A program made the translations under genes and the position numbers. Shown here one piece after another: positions 17,087-25,585 of a DNA stretch of 64,000 nt. The notes beneath the pieces were generated by a model. The model had not been told where the DNA came from. It did not search any database and saw only the letters and a program-made list of their open reading frames with translations. Position 1 is the stretch's first letter. Every line of letters begins with the position of its first letter. The DNA is from Streptomyces sp. NBC_01408 (GTDB lineage Bacteria > Actinomycetota > Actinomycetes > Streptomycetales > Streptomycetaceae), in NCBI RefSeq assembly GCF_026340255.1, contig NZ_JAPEPJ010000001.1, positions 3,217,001 through 3,281,000 of the forward strand, written 5' to 3'.

Positions 17087-18448
17087 TTGAATCGCATACG
17101 TACGACGGTGGCGCTCGGTCTGGTGCTGTCCGCGGGTCTCGTGACCGGGTGCTCCGGAGGGGACCCCGGTGCCAAGGCCGGCGGCGGGGAGACGGGGAAG
17201 GGCGCGGAGTCCGCGCCCGCGACGCCGAAGGGCCCGGCCTACCAGGGCAAGCCGGTGCCCGGGCTGGCCGCGCAGCCGGCCTGGAGCCTGACAGCCGAGG
17301 AGGCGGGGAACTGCGCGAGCAAGGCGTCTGAGAAGGAAACGTCGCAGCGCACCGTCTGCACGGTCGGGGACGCCGTCATCGTCACCGACTCCCGCGACGG
17401 GCAGTCGGGCACGAGCACCTTCACCGCCCGCCTCCTCGACGCCAAGAGCGGCAAGCTGCGCAAGCAGTTCGACATCGCCCTCCCCGCGGAGAGCGGCGGG
17501 TCCACGTCCTCCCCGACGGTGGCCCTCGCGCAGGTGGGCGAGTGGCGGGACGGTTCGCCGGCCCTGCTGATCCGCAACCGCGCCGATACCCCGGCGGACG
17601 GCCTGAAGAAGGCTTCGACCCAGACCGTGCTGACCATGTACGCGCCGTCCGGCGAGAAGCTGGGGAGCTCCTCCTTCGACGGGGACACCCACATGTCCAC
17701 CCCGGTCCGGCACGGCTACCTCGTGGACGCCAGCCGCTCCGGCGGCGCCAAGTTCATCCCGATCGGTGACGGGGAGACCCTGACCACCCAGGCGTCGCAC
17801 ATCGATCTCAAGGGGGCGGTCGGCTCCGGTCTCGGCTACTCGTCGCAGAAGGACATCTCCTTCCAGCCCTCCGCCGAGTGGCTGACCGCCACGGACATCC
17901 GTACGGGCAATAAGGCGTGGAACACCAAGGACCTCGCGCCGCCGGCCGCCATCGCCAAGCTGGTCACCTCGGCCAAGGCGACCAGTGCGCGGCTGATGCC
18001 GTACCAGGGCGACAAGGCCCTCCTCGAATGGTCCTCGTACGGCAATTCCGAAGCGGTCATGACGCTGATCGACGTCAAGAGCGGCAGCCGGCTCGCCGAG
18101 GGGCCGGGCATCGACACCAACGGCACCATCGATGACGACGGCCTCGCCATCTCCCCGGACGGCAAGACCGCCGTGGTGCAGTACGGCAAGGGCGCGGTCG
18201 CCTGGAACACGGAGACCGGCAAGGAGCTGTGGCGCCAGGCCGCGGACGAGGTGGACATCACGCCGCGCGCCCTGCCGGGCAACGGCGTCCTCTACGCGTA
18301 CCTGGACGGCTCCGGAGCCGCGCTCAACGCCAGCGACAAGAACCTGCTGACCTCCGGGATCGAGGAGATGCCGCAGTTCACGACGAACGGGTACGCCACC
18401 GTCCGCAGCGCCGGAGGCCTCTTCGTCTTCGCCACCCAGCCCGTCTGA
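17087..18448 (+). CDS. Secreted lipoprotein with PQQ-type beta-propeller features
   Basis: 453 residues. A lipoprotein signal peptide ends in the lipobox LVTGC, followed by a Gly/Ala-rich linker. The rest is beta-rich with WD/PQQ-like turns such as LDAKSGKLRKQFD, DIRTGNKAWNTKD and NTETGKELWRQA, consistent with a beta-propeller. The start is a TTG at 17087, with AAGGA close upstream; a GTG at 17108 would remove the positive residues of the signal peptide. It stands alone and its function is unknown. Confidence 0.8.
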   Translation: MNRIRTTVALGLVLSAGLVTGCSGGDPGAKAGGGETGKGAESAPATPKGPAYQGKPVPGLAAQPAWSLTAEEAGNCASKASEKETSQRTVCTVGDAVIVTDSRDGQSGTSTFTARLLDAKSGKLRKQFDIALPAESGGSTSSPTVALAQVGEWRDGSPALLIRNRADTPADGLKKASTQTVLTMYAPSGEKLGSSSFDGDTHMSTPVRHGYLVDASRSGGAKFIPIGDGETLTTQASHIDLKGAVGSGLGYSSQKDISFQPSAEWLTATDIRTGNKAWNTKDLAPPAAIAKLVTSAKATSARLMPYQGDKALLEWSSYGNSEAVMTLIDVKSGSRLAEGPGIDTNGTIDDDGLAISPDGKTAVVQYGKGAVAWNTETGKELWRQAADEVDITPRALPGNGVLYAYLDGSGAALNASDKNLLTSGIEEMPQFTTNGYATVRSAGGLFVFATQPV

Positions 18449-18555
18449 CGGGCGCCCCGCCCCCGGTTCAGGGGTCCGGTGGGTCCGGCGGTCCCCGGTG
18501 GGGGCGGGGTCCGGCGCCGGGTCCGGCGGGGTGGGCCGGAGGCGGCGGACGGCGT

Positions 18556-18573
18556 CCGCGGCGATCGCCGCGG
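18556..18573. repeat. 18-bp palindrome in the 287-bp convergent intergenic region
   Basis: CCGCGGCGATCGCCGCGG is self-complementary. It lies in the gap 18449-18735 between the lipoprotein gene and the convergent 168-aa gene; the rest of the gap is G-rich noncoding sequence with no gene I can support. Confidence 0.4.
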
Positions 18574-18690
18574 CGGCGGAGAGGTGCCAGGCCCGAAGTC
18601 GGCGGTGAAGAAGGCCAACCGTGGAACCCGGCGCTCACCCCGACGTGGCAGCCGGGGCCTCAGCCTGCCCGCCGCCGACCCGAACAACAG

Positions 18691-18722
18691 AGACGGGCCG
18701 CCAGTGAACTGACGGCCCGTCT
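18691..18722 (-). terminator. Terminator of the 168-aa hypothetical gene
   Basis: AGACGGGCCG pairs with CGGCCCGTCT across a 12-nt loop, 13 bp beyond the stop of the leftward gene at 18736. Confidence 0.8.
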
Positions 18723-18735
18723 CGAAAGATTGAGG

Positions 18736-19242
18736 TCAGTGCCACATTTCGCGGTCCTTCACGGTGAGCTCGACGACGGCCGCGTCCTGGACGTTCTCGA
18801 TGTCCCGGATGTAGGGCGCGGTGTTCGGGTCGTGCGTGCAGAAGGTGACGGTGGCAGTAAGGAGATCGTCGTCGACTCCGCCCATGGAGAGGATGACGTA
18901 GGACTGGACTTCCTGGTCCCCGAATGTCCGCTCCGCCTCGCCGAGACATCCGAACGCATAGGCGAGACACCTCCTGAGGAGGGGCCCCGTCCGCTCGGAT
19001 TCCGCTGGCGGGAGATCGTAGTCGGTCATCCCCCGCCCGTTGATCGACGTTTCTTCCTGGAGCACGTCGAAGTACGAGGTGACGGTTCCCGGGATCAGTC
19101 CGGCCAGCACGCGTGCGCCGTTGGGGGTGTAGGACCAGCCTTCATCCTTGACCTCAAGAAACATGGGTGGGATGTCCGCGTCGGTGAGCCCCGTTGGGGG
19201 GTGCTCTGCCAGAAGCCGGGTCATCTTCTCATTGATTTTCAT
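18736..19242 (-). CDS. Hypothetical protein, acidic, accessory
   Basis: 168 residues, acidic (starts MKINEKMTRLLAEHPPTG, contains SMGGVDDDLLTATVTF). I do not recognise the family. It has its own ribosome binding site (GCGAGGG) and a strong terminator. Codon use and base composition are noticeably less GC-biased than in neighbouring genes, and homologues of such stand-alone acidic proteins are often immunity or orphan accessory proteins; that is only a guess. The adjacent 213 bp (19243-19455) contain no convincing gene, although the leftward frame there has a Cys-rich stretch (CADGC ... CFGC) that could be a decayed fragment. Confidence 0.6.
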   Translation of the reverse strand: MKINEKMTRLLAEHPPTGLTDADIPPMFLEVKDEGWSYTPNGARVLAGLIPGTVTSYFDVLQEETSINGRGMTDYDLPPAESERTGPLLRRCLAYAFGCLGEAERTFGDQEVQSYVILSMGGVDDDLLTATVTFCTHDPNTAPYIRDIENVQDAAVVELTVKDREMWH

Positions 19243-19455
19243 GACTATCCCTCGCCGAGAGCGGAGACCCTCTGGTCCTCAACGGACTCCTGCGCAGTCG
19301 CTCCCGGCGCGGCGGGAACCTTGAGCGCGTCAGCCGGACCGGCCAGGTCGGACAGCCAAAGCATCCCAGTTCCAGCTCTGCGGCCACGTAGGGCACCACG
19401 ATTCGGCGGCAGCCATCAGCACACCGAACTTGCCTGCGAAGGTCGTGGACGACCT

Positions 19456-20397
19456 CTAAGCGGCTGTCGCCGCCGCCGCGTCGGTCGGTGGGGCGCAGTC
19501 GCGGCAGTGGCCCGGGGTGGGGGAGCGGAAGGCGCGGTCGCAGCCGTCGCAGGTGCGGAGGGCGTGGATCGTGTGGTCCGGGGGTGCGGGGCGCGTCGCC
19601 CACGGGTCCTCCAGCCGGGGCGGGAGGAGTTCCCGTAGGCGGTGGGCGAGGAGTCCCGCGGGGGAGTGGATCGGCGGCGTCGGAAGCGAGCGCGTCAGGG
19701 CCGCCGTGACGGCGCTCGGGACCAGCCCGCGCTCCAGCCAAACGGCCGCGGCGGGCGCCAGCCTCACCGTGTCGCGCTCGGACAGCACCAGCCGGGGATC
19801 GCGCAGCCGCAGACGGGCCAGCAACTCGCGGGCCTGGAGCTCGGTTTCGGAGACGACCGGAGCGGGATCGGCCGGATCGACTGCGGGCTCGGGGTCGGGC
19901 TCAGGCTCCGGGTCGGGGCCAGGCTCCGGGTCGGGGCCAGGCTCCGGGTCGGGGTCAGGCTTCGGCTCAGGATCCGGGTCGGGGTCCGGGTCGGGGGCCG
20001 ATCCCGGCTCGGATCGGGCGGGCTGGACGCGCCGCTCGCGGGCCGCGCCCGCCGTCATTGCGGGCGGGTTGTTGTAGGAGACCGTGCAGGTCACGACGCG
20101 CCCGGTCGGAAGCCGTTCCTGGAAACGCGCCAGGTAGCCGTGCTGCTCCAGCTCGCGCAGGGCGGCGGCGATGCGGACCTCGCCCTCCGGGAAGCGTTCG
20201 GCGAGGGCCTTGATGGTGACCTTGGCGCCGGCCGGGAGCGACTGGATGTGCGTGGCCAGGCCGATCGCCGTCATGCTCAGCTCGCGGTGCTGGGCGAGGT
20301 GGTTGCCGATCTTGACGTAGCCACGGCGGTGCTCGTGGTTGATGTGCCGGATGCCCGACGGGACGCGCGGGGGAGCGCTAAGCTGCTGGTCAGCCAT
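19456..20397 (-). CDS. Winged-helix DNA-binding protein with Pro-Asp/Glu linker and C-terminal zinc-ribbon-like motif
   Basis: 313 residues. The N-terminal domain (HINHEHRRGYVKIGNHLAQ ... LSMTAIGLATHIQSLP ... VTIKALAERFPEGEVRIAAA) is a helix-turn-helix domain seen in many Streptomyces proteins and resembles plasmid replication-initiator winged helices. A long linker of PDPDPEP repeats covers about residues 135-175. A helical C-terminal part ends in CDGCDRAF ... CRDC, a four-cysteine putative zinc ribbon. The function is unknown; it usually occurs near XRE/DUF397 gene sets, as here. Confidence 0.8.
   Translation of the reverse strand: MADQQLSAPPRVPSGIRHINHEHRRGYVKIGNHLAQHRELSMTAIGLATHIQSLPAGAKVTIKALAERFPEGEVRIAAALRELEQHGYLARFQERLPTGRVVTCTVSYNNPPAMTAGAARERRVQPARSEPGSAPDPDPDPDPEPKPDPDPEPGPDPEPGPDPEPEPDPEPAVDPADPAPVVSETELQARELLARLRLRDPRLVLSERDTVRLAPAAAVWLERGLVPSAVTAALTRSLPTPPIHSPAGLLAHRLRELLPPRLEDPWATRPAPPDHTIHALRTCDGCDRAFRSPTPGHCRDCAPPTDAAAATAA
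19885..20005. repeat. Low-complexity repeat encoding Pro-Asp/Glu linker
   Basis: Short units (GGGTCCGGGT / CAGGCTCCGGGTCGGGGC type) are tandemly repeated within the winged-helix gene and encode alternating Pro-Asp and Pro-Glu residues. Confidence 0.75.
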
Positions 20398-20602
20398 GGG
20401 AAGGTGTTGCTTCCTCTGTGGTCAGGCCCTCGGCCGGGATTGCCGTCCCGTACGAGGGCCGAATGCGTTTATGGGGTTGTGTCGAGAGTCAGAGTGCCCG
20501 GTGAATTGTCATATGCGCCAGCTGGGTTGGGCTGATTCACCCGAACCGGTGAGAGGGGGAGGGGGGAGGTGGGGAGAGGTTGTTTCCCCCGGTTATTAGT
20601 CT

Positions 20603-21085
20603 TTAGGCGTCGTGCGGGACCGGATATTGATCCACCGGGTCGTGGAAACCTCGATCCGGTGAAATCGGACTCGCCAAATCCATTTCCGCCCACACCGTCT
20701 TCACCGGCACCGGCCCGTGATCGGTTCCCCAGCGCGCGGTGAGGGCGGACACGAGGGCGAGCCCCCGCCCCGACTCGGCCTCGGCGTCCGGTACTTCGGT
20801 GTCTGCGGGCGGCGCGAACTCCCGCCGGGTGTCGGACACCTCGATACGGAGCGTAGGCCCGGGCGCGATGCGCAACGCGAGCCGGAAGTCCCGTCCCCGT
20901 ACCCTCCCGTGCGTCACGGCGTTCGCGGCCAGCTCGGCGACGACCTGCGCGGCGTCCTCGAACGGAAGCTTCTGTTCCACAAGTTGGGCCACCGTGAGGG
21001 CACGGGCGGCGCGGGCTCCGCGCGGGGTGGAGGGGAGTGTGGCGACGAGGGAGATTTCCTGATTCACGTGACTCAGCGTGGCCAT
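20603..21085 (-). CDS. Anti-sigma/regulatory HATPase-domain protein (AbaA-orfA/RsbW-like)
   Basis: 160 residues with a GHKL ATPase fold: N box AAQVVAELAANAVTHG, followed by LRIEVSDTR, and the G box ESGRGLALVSAL. Such stand-alone ATPase proteins are very abundant in Streptomyces and form part of abaA/whiJ-type loci. The start at 21085 (MATLSHVNQ) has AGG upstream. It is divergent from the XRE gene across about 90 bp, so the two probably share a control region. The partner protein is not known. Confidence 0.85.
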   Translation of the reverse strand: MATLSHVNQEISLVATLPSTPRGARAARALTVAQLVEQKLPFEDAAQVVAELAANAVTHGRVRGRDFRLALRIAPGPTLRIEVSDTRREFAPPADTEVPDAEAESGRGLALVSALTARWGTDHGPVPVKTVWAEMDLASPISPDRGFHDPVDQYPVPHDA

Positions 21086-21176
21086 CCGTGCGTAACCTGA
21101 ACAGAGTTGAGGGTGCTGTGTACCGCGGTTGTCCAAAGTGGTCCTGCGGTGTCCTCCCGGTCCCACGGAGGTGGAC

Positions 21177-22025
21177 GTGAACACAGACGGCGCCGATGAG
21201 TCGAGCTGGGAACTCGATCCGGAGGACGAATCCGGGGCGGTCATCGCCACGGTGGGACGCCAGTTGAAAATGTGGCGCGAGGCGGGCGGACTCGATCGTT
21301 CCAAGTTCGGCGAACGGATGGGGTACGGGGCGAACCTGATCTACAAGATCGAGCGAGGTGCCCGCATTCCGCGCCCGGAGTTCCTGGACAAGGCGGACGA
21401 GGTCCTTGGGGCGGGCGGGAAAATCGCCGCGATGAAGACGGACATCGAAAGGGCCCGCTACCCGAAGAAGGTTCGGGATCTGGCCAAGTTGGAATCCGAG
21501 GCGGTGGAGATCGGGTCGTACGACAACGTCGTGGTGACAGGCCTGCTCCAGACCGAGGAGTACGCGCGGGCGCTCTTCGGGCTCAGGCGCCCCGGGTTCT
21601 CGGAAGATGAGGTCGAACGCCTGGCCACGGCGAGGCTGTCGCGTCAGAAGCTGCTCTGGCAGCATCCGGCCCCGCTGCTGACCGTCGTACAGGAAGAGGC
21701 TGTCCTCCGACGGCCCATCGGGGGCAAGATGGTGTTGCGGCGACAGCTGGAGCACCTGCTGGAGGTCGGCCGGTTGCGCAACGTAGAGATCCAGGTCATG
21801 CCTATTGCAGTCGAGGAGCACGCCGGTCTCGGCGCATCGTTCAAAGTCATGCGTCTCAACGACGGAACGACGGTCGGACACAACGACGTTCAGCTGGCCA
21901 GCCGCTTGATCACCGAGCCCAAAGAGGTCCAGATCCTGGACATGCGCTATGGCATGATCCGAGCGCAGGCTCTGACGCCTCGCGAATCTCTGACGTTCAT
22001 CGAGAAGGTACTGGGGGAGACATGA
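21177..22025 (+). CDS. XRE family regulator with DUF5753 domain (WhiJ-like)
   Basis: 282 residues. N-terminal HTH (VGRQLKMWREAGGLDRSKF, then GYGANLIYKIERGAR) and a C-terminal Scr1/DUF5753 domain (YDNVVVTGLLQTEEYARALF ... LLTVVQEEAVLRRPIG ... VQVMP-type strand EIQVMPIAVEEHAGLG). The GTG at 21177 is preferred because GGAGGTG lies just upstream; a TTG at 21129 would add 16 residues. The stop overlaps the DUF397 start (ATGA). In S. coelicolor WhiJ-type proteins pair with small DUF397 proteins to control development, so this is a paralogous regulatory switch. Confidence 0.9.
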   Translation: MNTDGADESSWELDPEDESGAVIATVGRQLKMWREAGGLDRSKFGERMGYGANLIYKIERGARIPRPEFLDKADEVLGAGGKIAAMKTDIERARYPKKVRDLAKLESEAVEIGSYDNVVVTGLLQTEEYARALFGLRRPGFSEDEVERLATARLSRQKLLWQHPAPLLTVVQEEAVLRRPIGGKMVLRRQLEHLLEVGRLRNVEIQVMPIAVEEHAGLGASFKVMRLNDGTTVGHNDVQLASRLITEPKEVQILDMRYGMIRAQALTPRESLTFIEKVLGET

Positions 22026-22282
22026 GCATCAAGCCGTCGGCCGAGGGCCTCTCCGCGCTGACGTGGGCCAAGAGCAGTTACAGCACCGCTGACGGGGCGG
22101 ACTGCGTCGAGGTCGCCTGGACCAAGAGCAGCTACAGCACCAACGACGGGCCCGACTGCGTAGAGGTCGCCCGGACCCCCGGGACCGTCCTCGTCCGGGA
22201 CTCCAAGCGTCCCGAGGACGCCCGCCTGGCCGTCACCCCGGCCGCCTGGACCGGCTTCGTCGTTCACGCCGCCACCTCGTGA
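22022..22282 (+). CDS. DUF397 protein with duplicated core
   Basis: 86 residues. DUF397 proteins are small partners of WhiJ-like XRE regulators. The family motif W-x-KSSYS...CVEVA occurs twice, WAKSSYSTADGADCVEVAW and WTKSSYSTNDGPDCVEVA, 24 residues apart, followed by the usual VLVRDSKRP and C-terminal strand. Typical DUF397 proteins have one copy, so this is an internal tandem duplication. It overlaps both neighbours by 4 nt. Confidence 0.9.
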   Translation: MSIKPSAEGLSALTWAKSSYSTADGADCVEVAWTKSSYSTNDGPDCVEVARTPGTVLVRDSKRPEDARLAVTPAAWTGFVVHAATS

Positions 22283-23463
22283 GACGACTGGATTCCGCCG
22301 TCGAGGCCGTGTTCCGGTACCGGCGGCCGGATCCGTGGTGCTGGGAGGCCGTCGTCGAAGCGGTCTGCACCCGATCGGAGTCCAGCTGGTACACCGATTC
22401 CGCGATGCTCCAGGCCGGCCCGGCCGTCTCCGGGCATGCCGACCGGATCGCCCATGTCCTCGACCGGCTGCTCCGGGGCTTCGCCCGTACCTCCGGCCAC
22501 GCCGTCCAACTGCACGCGTTCGCCCTCGCCGGGATGGGAGACGTCCGGGCGCTGCCCGCCCTGCGGCGCCTTGCGGGAGAGAGCTACCTTCCGTCCCAGC
22601 GCTCGCACGCCCGCATCCTGGCCCCGATGCCCGCCGCGGACCTGCTCCCGACGATACGGACCGTCCTGCGGCAGGACCTGGCGAAACCCTACGCGAGCAC
22701 CTTCACGTTCGAACTCCTCGCACTCTGGGGTCCGGCCGCCGCGCCCGCCGTGCCCGAGGTGGTCCCGTACCTGGAGACGCCGTACGCCTACGACGCCCTG
22801 CGCGTCCTCGGCCGGATCGGCCCCGCAGCCGCCGGCACCGCGAACCGGCTGGCCGACTTCGCCACGGGCCGCGCCGAGCTCGCGGGACGCCACCACCCGC
22901 GGCGCGCCGCCTGGGCGCACTGGAGGGTCACCGGGGATCCGGCCCTCGCCCTCGACGTGTGCGGCTCGGCCGTGAAATCGGGGAGCAGCAGCCACGGACT
23001 GCCCTTCCTCGCCGACTTCGGCCCGGCGGCCGCAGCGCACGCGGACACCGTGCGCGGCCTGATGGAATCGCCGGGCGCGTGGACCCGGGTCGCCGCCGCG
23101 CACGCGTACTGGCGGATCACCGGAGACCCGGAGCCCGCCGTGCCGGTGCTGCTGGCGGCCGTGGACCCGGCCTGGACGGGCCGGCCGGACCTGCCGGTGC
23201 AGGAGGCCGTCCACCACCTCGGGGAGATCGGCGCCCCGGCCTCCGAGGCGGCGCCCCTGCTCCGCGGGATCCTGGCCACCGAGGAGCGGCTCAGCCAGCC
23301 CTTGGAGGGCCGGCGGATCCTGGCCGACGAGGCCTACGTACGCACCCTCACCGAGGCCCTGGAGCGGATCGGCCCGAGCGCGGACGGCCCCGCGGCGGCC
23401 GAGGTCGTGGCGTGGACGCCCGAGCCCGCTGCCGGGCGGGGAGGACTGCTGCGGAGGTGGTGA
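22279..23463 (+). CDS. HEAT-repeat protein in the WhiJ-like operon
   Basis: 394 residues made of repeated helical pairs, for example VQLHAFALAGMGDVRALPALRRL, ELLALWGPAAAPAVPEVVPYL shown in parts as LWGPAAAPAVPEVVPYL, LRVLGRIGPAAAG, and AVHHLGEIGAPASEAAPLL; this is a HEAT/armadillo-type scaffold. The GTG at 22279 overlaps the DUF397 stop (GTGA), so it is translationally coupled to the regulator pair. No catalytic motif. It is probably a protein-interaction or adaptor component, or a passenger; its function is unknown. Confidence 0.8.
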   Translation: MRRLDSAVEAVFRYRRPDPWCWEAVVEAVCTRSESSWYTDSAMLQAGPAVSGHADRIAHVLDRLLRGFARTSGHAVQLHAFALAGMGDVRALPALRRLAGESYLPSQRSHARILAPMPAADLLPTIRTVLRQDLAKPYASTFTFELLALWGPAAAPAVPEVVPYLETPYAYDALRVLGRIGPAAAGTANRLADFATGRAELAGRHHPRRAAWAHWRVTGDPALALDVCGSAVKSGSSSHGLPFLADFGPAAAAHADTVRGLMESPGAWTRVAAAHAYWRITGDPEPAVPVLLAAVDPAWTGRPDLPVQEAVHHLGEIGAPASEAAPLLRGILATEERLSQPLEGRRILADEAYVRTLTEALERIGPSADGPAAAEVVAWTPEPAAGRGGLLRRW

Positions 23464-23517
23464 GGACGAGGGCGAGGGTAGGGCCGGCGGGAGTCACGCT
23501 CCCGGTGACCCCCGTCC

Positions 23518-24408
23518 TCAAGCCCGGGTGCGAAAGCGGTTGAGCATCTCCGCCGCCGGGTGGGGGCCCGTGTGCACGGGGTGGCGCGGCAGCTGGTGGG
23601 GGAGGGAGCCGAACCAGGACCGCGAGACCGTGTACCCGAAGGCGAGGCAGAGCATGCCGCCCACGGCGTCCAGCCAGAAGTGGTTGGCGGTGGCCACGAT
23701 GACGACGAGGGTCGCCGTCGGGTAGAGCAGGCCCAGGATCCGGGCCCAGGGGGCCGAGGCGACCGCGAAGATCGTCAGCCCGCACCAGAGCGACCACCCT
23801 ATGTGCATCGAGGGCATGGCGGCGTACTGGTTCGACATGTGCTTGAGGTTGCCGGAGGCCATGGAGCCCCAGGTGTGGTGCACCAGCACGGTGTCGATGA
23901 AGTTCTGCCCGTTCATCAGCCGGGGCGGCGCGAGCGGATAGAAGTAGTAGCCGACCAGGGCCACGCCGGTGGTGGCGAAGAGGACGAGGCGGGTGGCCGC
24001 GTAGCGCCCGGGGTGGAAGCGGTAGATCCACACCAGCACGCCGATGGTCACGACGAAGTGGAGCGTGGCGTAGTAGTAGTTCATGCCGACGATCAGCCAC
24101 GTCACCGAGTTCACGGCGTGGTTGACGGACTCCTCGACGGCGATGCCCAGGGCGCGCTCGGCGTTCCAGATCCAGTCGGCGTTCGCGAGGGCGGCCGCCT
24201 TCTGCTCGGGCACCGCGTTGCGGATCAGCGAGTACGTCCAGTAGCTGACCGCGATGAGCAGGATCTCGAACCAGATCGTCGGCCGGCGCGGGCTCCGCAG
24301 CCGGGTGAGCAGCGCGCGCTCGGGCGCCGGCCGGGTCTCGCTCTCGGTCACTTCGGGTGACGAGACGTCCGTCCGGGTTTCCAGTGTCTTCACGCTCGCT
24401 TCACCCAT
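23518..24408 (-). CDS. PAP2-superfamily membrane phosphatase/transferase
   Basis: 296 residues, about six membrane segments. The phosphatase signature parts are YFYPLAPPRLM, MPSMHIGWSLW (catalytic His) and ANHFWLDAVGG (second His and Asp). The fold resembles the inositolphosphotransferase-like branch of PAP2 proteins. Substrate is probably a lipid phosphate or phospholipid headgroup. It lies downstream of malR on the same strand with a 119-bp gap. Confidence 0.87.
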   Translation of the reverse strand: MGEASVKTLETRTDVSSPEVTESETRPAPERALLTRLRSPRRPTIWFEILLIAVSYWTYSLIRNAVPEQKAAALANADWIWNAERALGIAVEESVNHAVNSVTWLIVGMNYYYATLHFVVTIGVLVWIYRFHPGRYAATRLVLFATTGVALVGYYFYPLAPPRLMNGQNFIDTVLVHHTWGSMASGNLKHMSNQYAAMPSMHIGWSLWCGLTIFAVASAPWARILGLLYPTATLVVIVATANHFWLDAVGGMLCLAFGYTVSRSWFGSLPHQLPRHPVHTGPHPAAEMLNRFRTRA

Positions 24409-24527
24409 GGGGAGAGAGTCTGCCAGATACGATCTCGCCTCCGATCATCCCTCGGGACGGTCTTCGGCGCCTGCGCTCCGCCTTGGGGACGACCCGCCCC
24501 CTACGGCTCGCGGCCTACGTGCGCGGC

Positions 24528-25559
24528 CTATGGCCTGCGGCTCTGCCCGGGGCCGGAGGCCGTGGAGCCGCGGACCACCAGTTCGGGCAGGAAGACGAAC
24601 TCGCTGTGCGGGGCCGGCGTACCGCCGATCTCCTCCAGCAGGGTCCGTACGGCCGCCTGTCCCATGGCCAGTACCGGCTGCCGGATGGTGGTCAGCGGCG
24701 GATCGGTGAAAGCTATCAGTGGGGAGTCGTCGAAGCCGACGACCGAGACGTCCTGCGGCACCCGCAGCCCCTGCTGCCGGGCGGCCCGGATCGCGCCGAG
24801 CGCCATCATGTCGCTCGCGCACACCACCGCCGTGCAGCCGCGCGCGATGAGCGCGGTCGCGGCGGCCTGGCCGCCCTCCAGGGTGTACAGGGAATGCTGG
24901 ATCAGCTCTTCCGTCTCGGCCTCGGAGAGCCCGAGCCGCTCCTTCATGCCGAGCCGGAAGCCCTCGATCTTGCGCAGGACGGGCACGAACCGCTTCGGCC
25001 CGACCGCGAGCCCGATCCTGGTGTGCCCGAGCGCGGTCAGGTGGGTCACGGCCAGCTGCATCGCGGCGCGGTCGTCGGGGGAGACGAAGGGGGCCTGCAC
25101 CTTGTCGGAGAACCCGTTGATGAGGACGTACGGGACGCCCTGCCCGCGGAGCTGGTCGTAGCGGCCCATGTCGGCCGTCGTATCGGCGTGCAGACCCGAG
25201 ACGAAGATGATCCCGGAGACCCCGCGGTCGACGAGCATCTCGGTCAGCTCGTCCTCGGTGGACCCGCCGGGCGTCTGCGTGGCCAGCACCGGCGTGTACC
25301 CCTGGCGGGTCAGCGCCTGGCCGATGACCTGGGCGAGAGCCGGGAAGATGGGGTTGTCCAGCTCGGGGGTTATCAGACCGACGAGGCCCGCGCTGCGCTG
25401 GCGCAGCCGTACGGGCCGCTCGTAGCCGAGCACGTCGAGCGCGGCCAGTACGGACTCACGGGTGCCCGCGGCCACACCGGGCTTGCCGTTGAGCACGCGG
25501 CTGACTGTGGCTTCGCTGACCCCCGCCTGGGTTGCGATGTCGGCAAGCCGTGCGGTCAC
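24528..25559 (-). CDS. malR: LacI family maltose-regulon repressor MalR (copy 1)
   Basis: 343 residues. LacI HTH at the N-terminus: TARLADIATQAGVSEATVSRVLNG quoted as DIATQAGVSEATVSRVLNG, hinge, and a periplasmic-binding-like sensor domain with FVSPDDRAAM, VVCASDMMALGAIRAA and VVGFDDSPL. Sequence and position are those of Streptomyces MalR, which represses malEFG and amylases in the absence of maltodextrin. The GTG at 25559 starts directly at the HTH. It is 26 bp downstream of aglA on the same strand. Confidence 0.93.
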   Translation of the reverse strand: MTARLADIATQAGVSEATVSRVLNGKPGVAAGTRESVLAALDVLGYERPVRLRQRSAGLVGLITPELDNPIFPALAQVIGQALTRQGYTPVLATQTPGGSTEDELTEMLVDRGVSGIIFVSGLHADTTADMGRYDQLRGQGVPYVLINGFSDKVQAPFVSPDDRAAMQLAVTHLTALGHTRIGLAVGPKRFVPVLRKIEGFRLGMKERLGLSEAETEELIQHSLYTLEGGQAAATALIARGCTAVVCASDMMALGAIRAARQQGLRVPQDVSVVGFDDSPLIAFTDPPLTTIRQPVLAMGQAAVRTLLEEIGGTPAPHSEFVFLPELVVRGSTASGPGQSRRP

Positions 25560-25585
25560 GGGATTGGACTGTACCGGTCGCACGT

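Noticed and set aside
18461..18500. Another end of the palindromic repeat family (GGGGTCCGGTGGGTCCGG)
   Set aside because: Only about 12 bp match and no second arm is found, so it may be chance in G-rich sequence.
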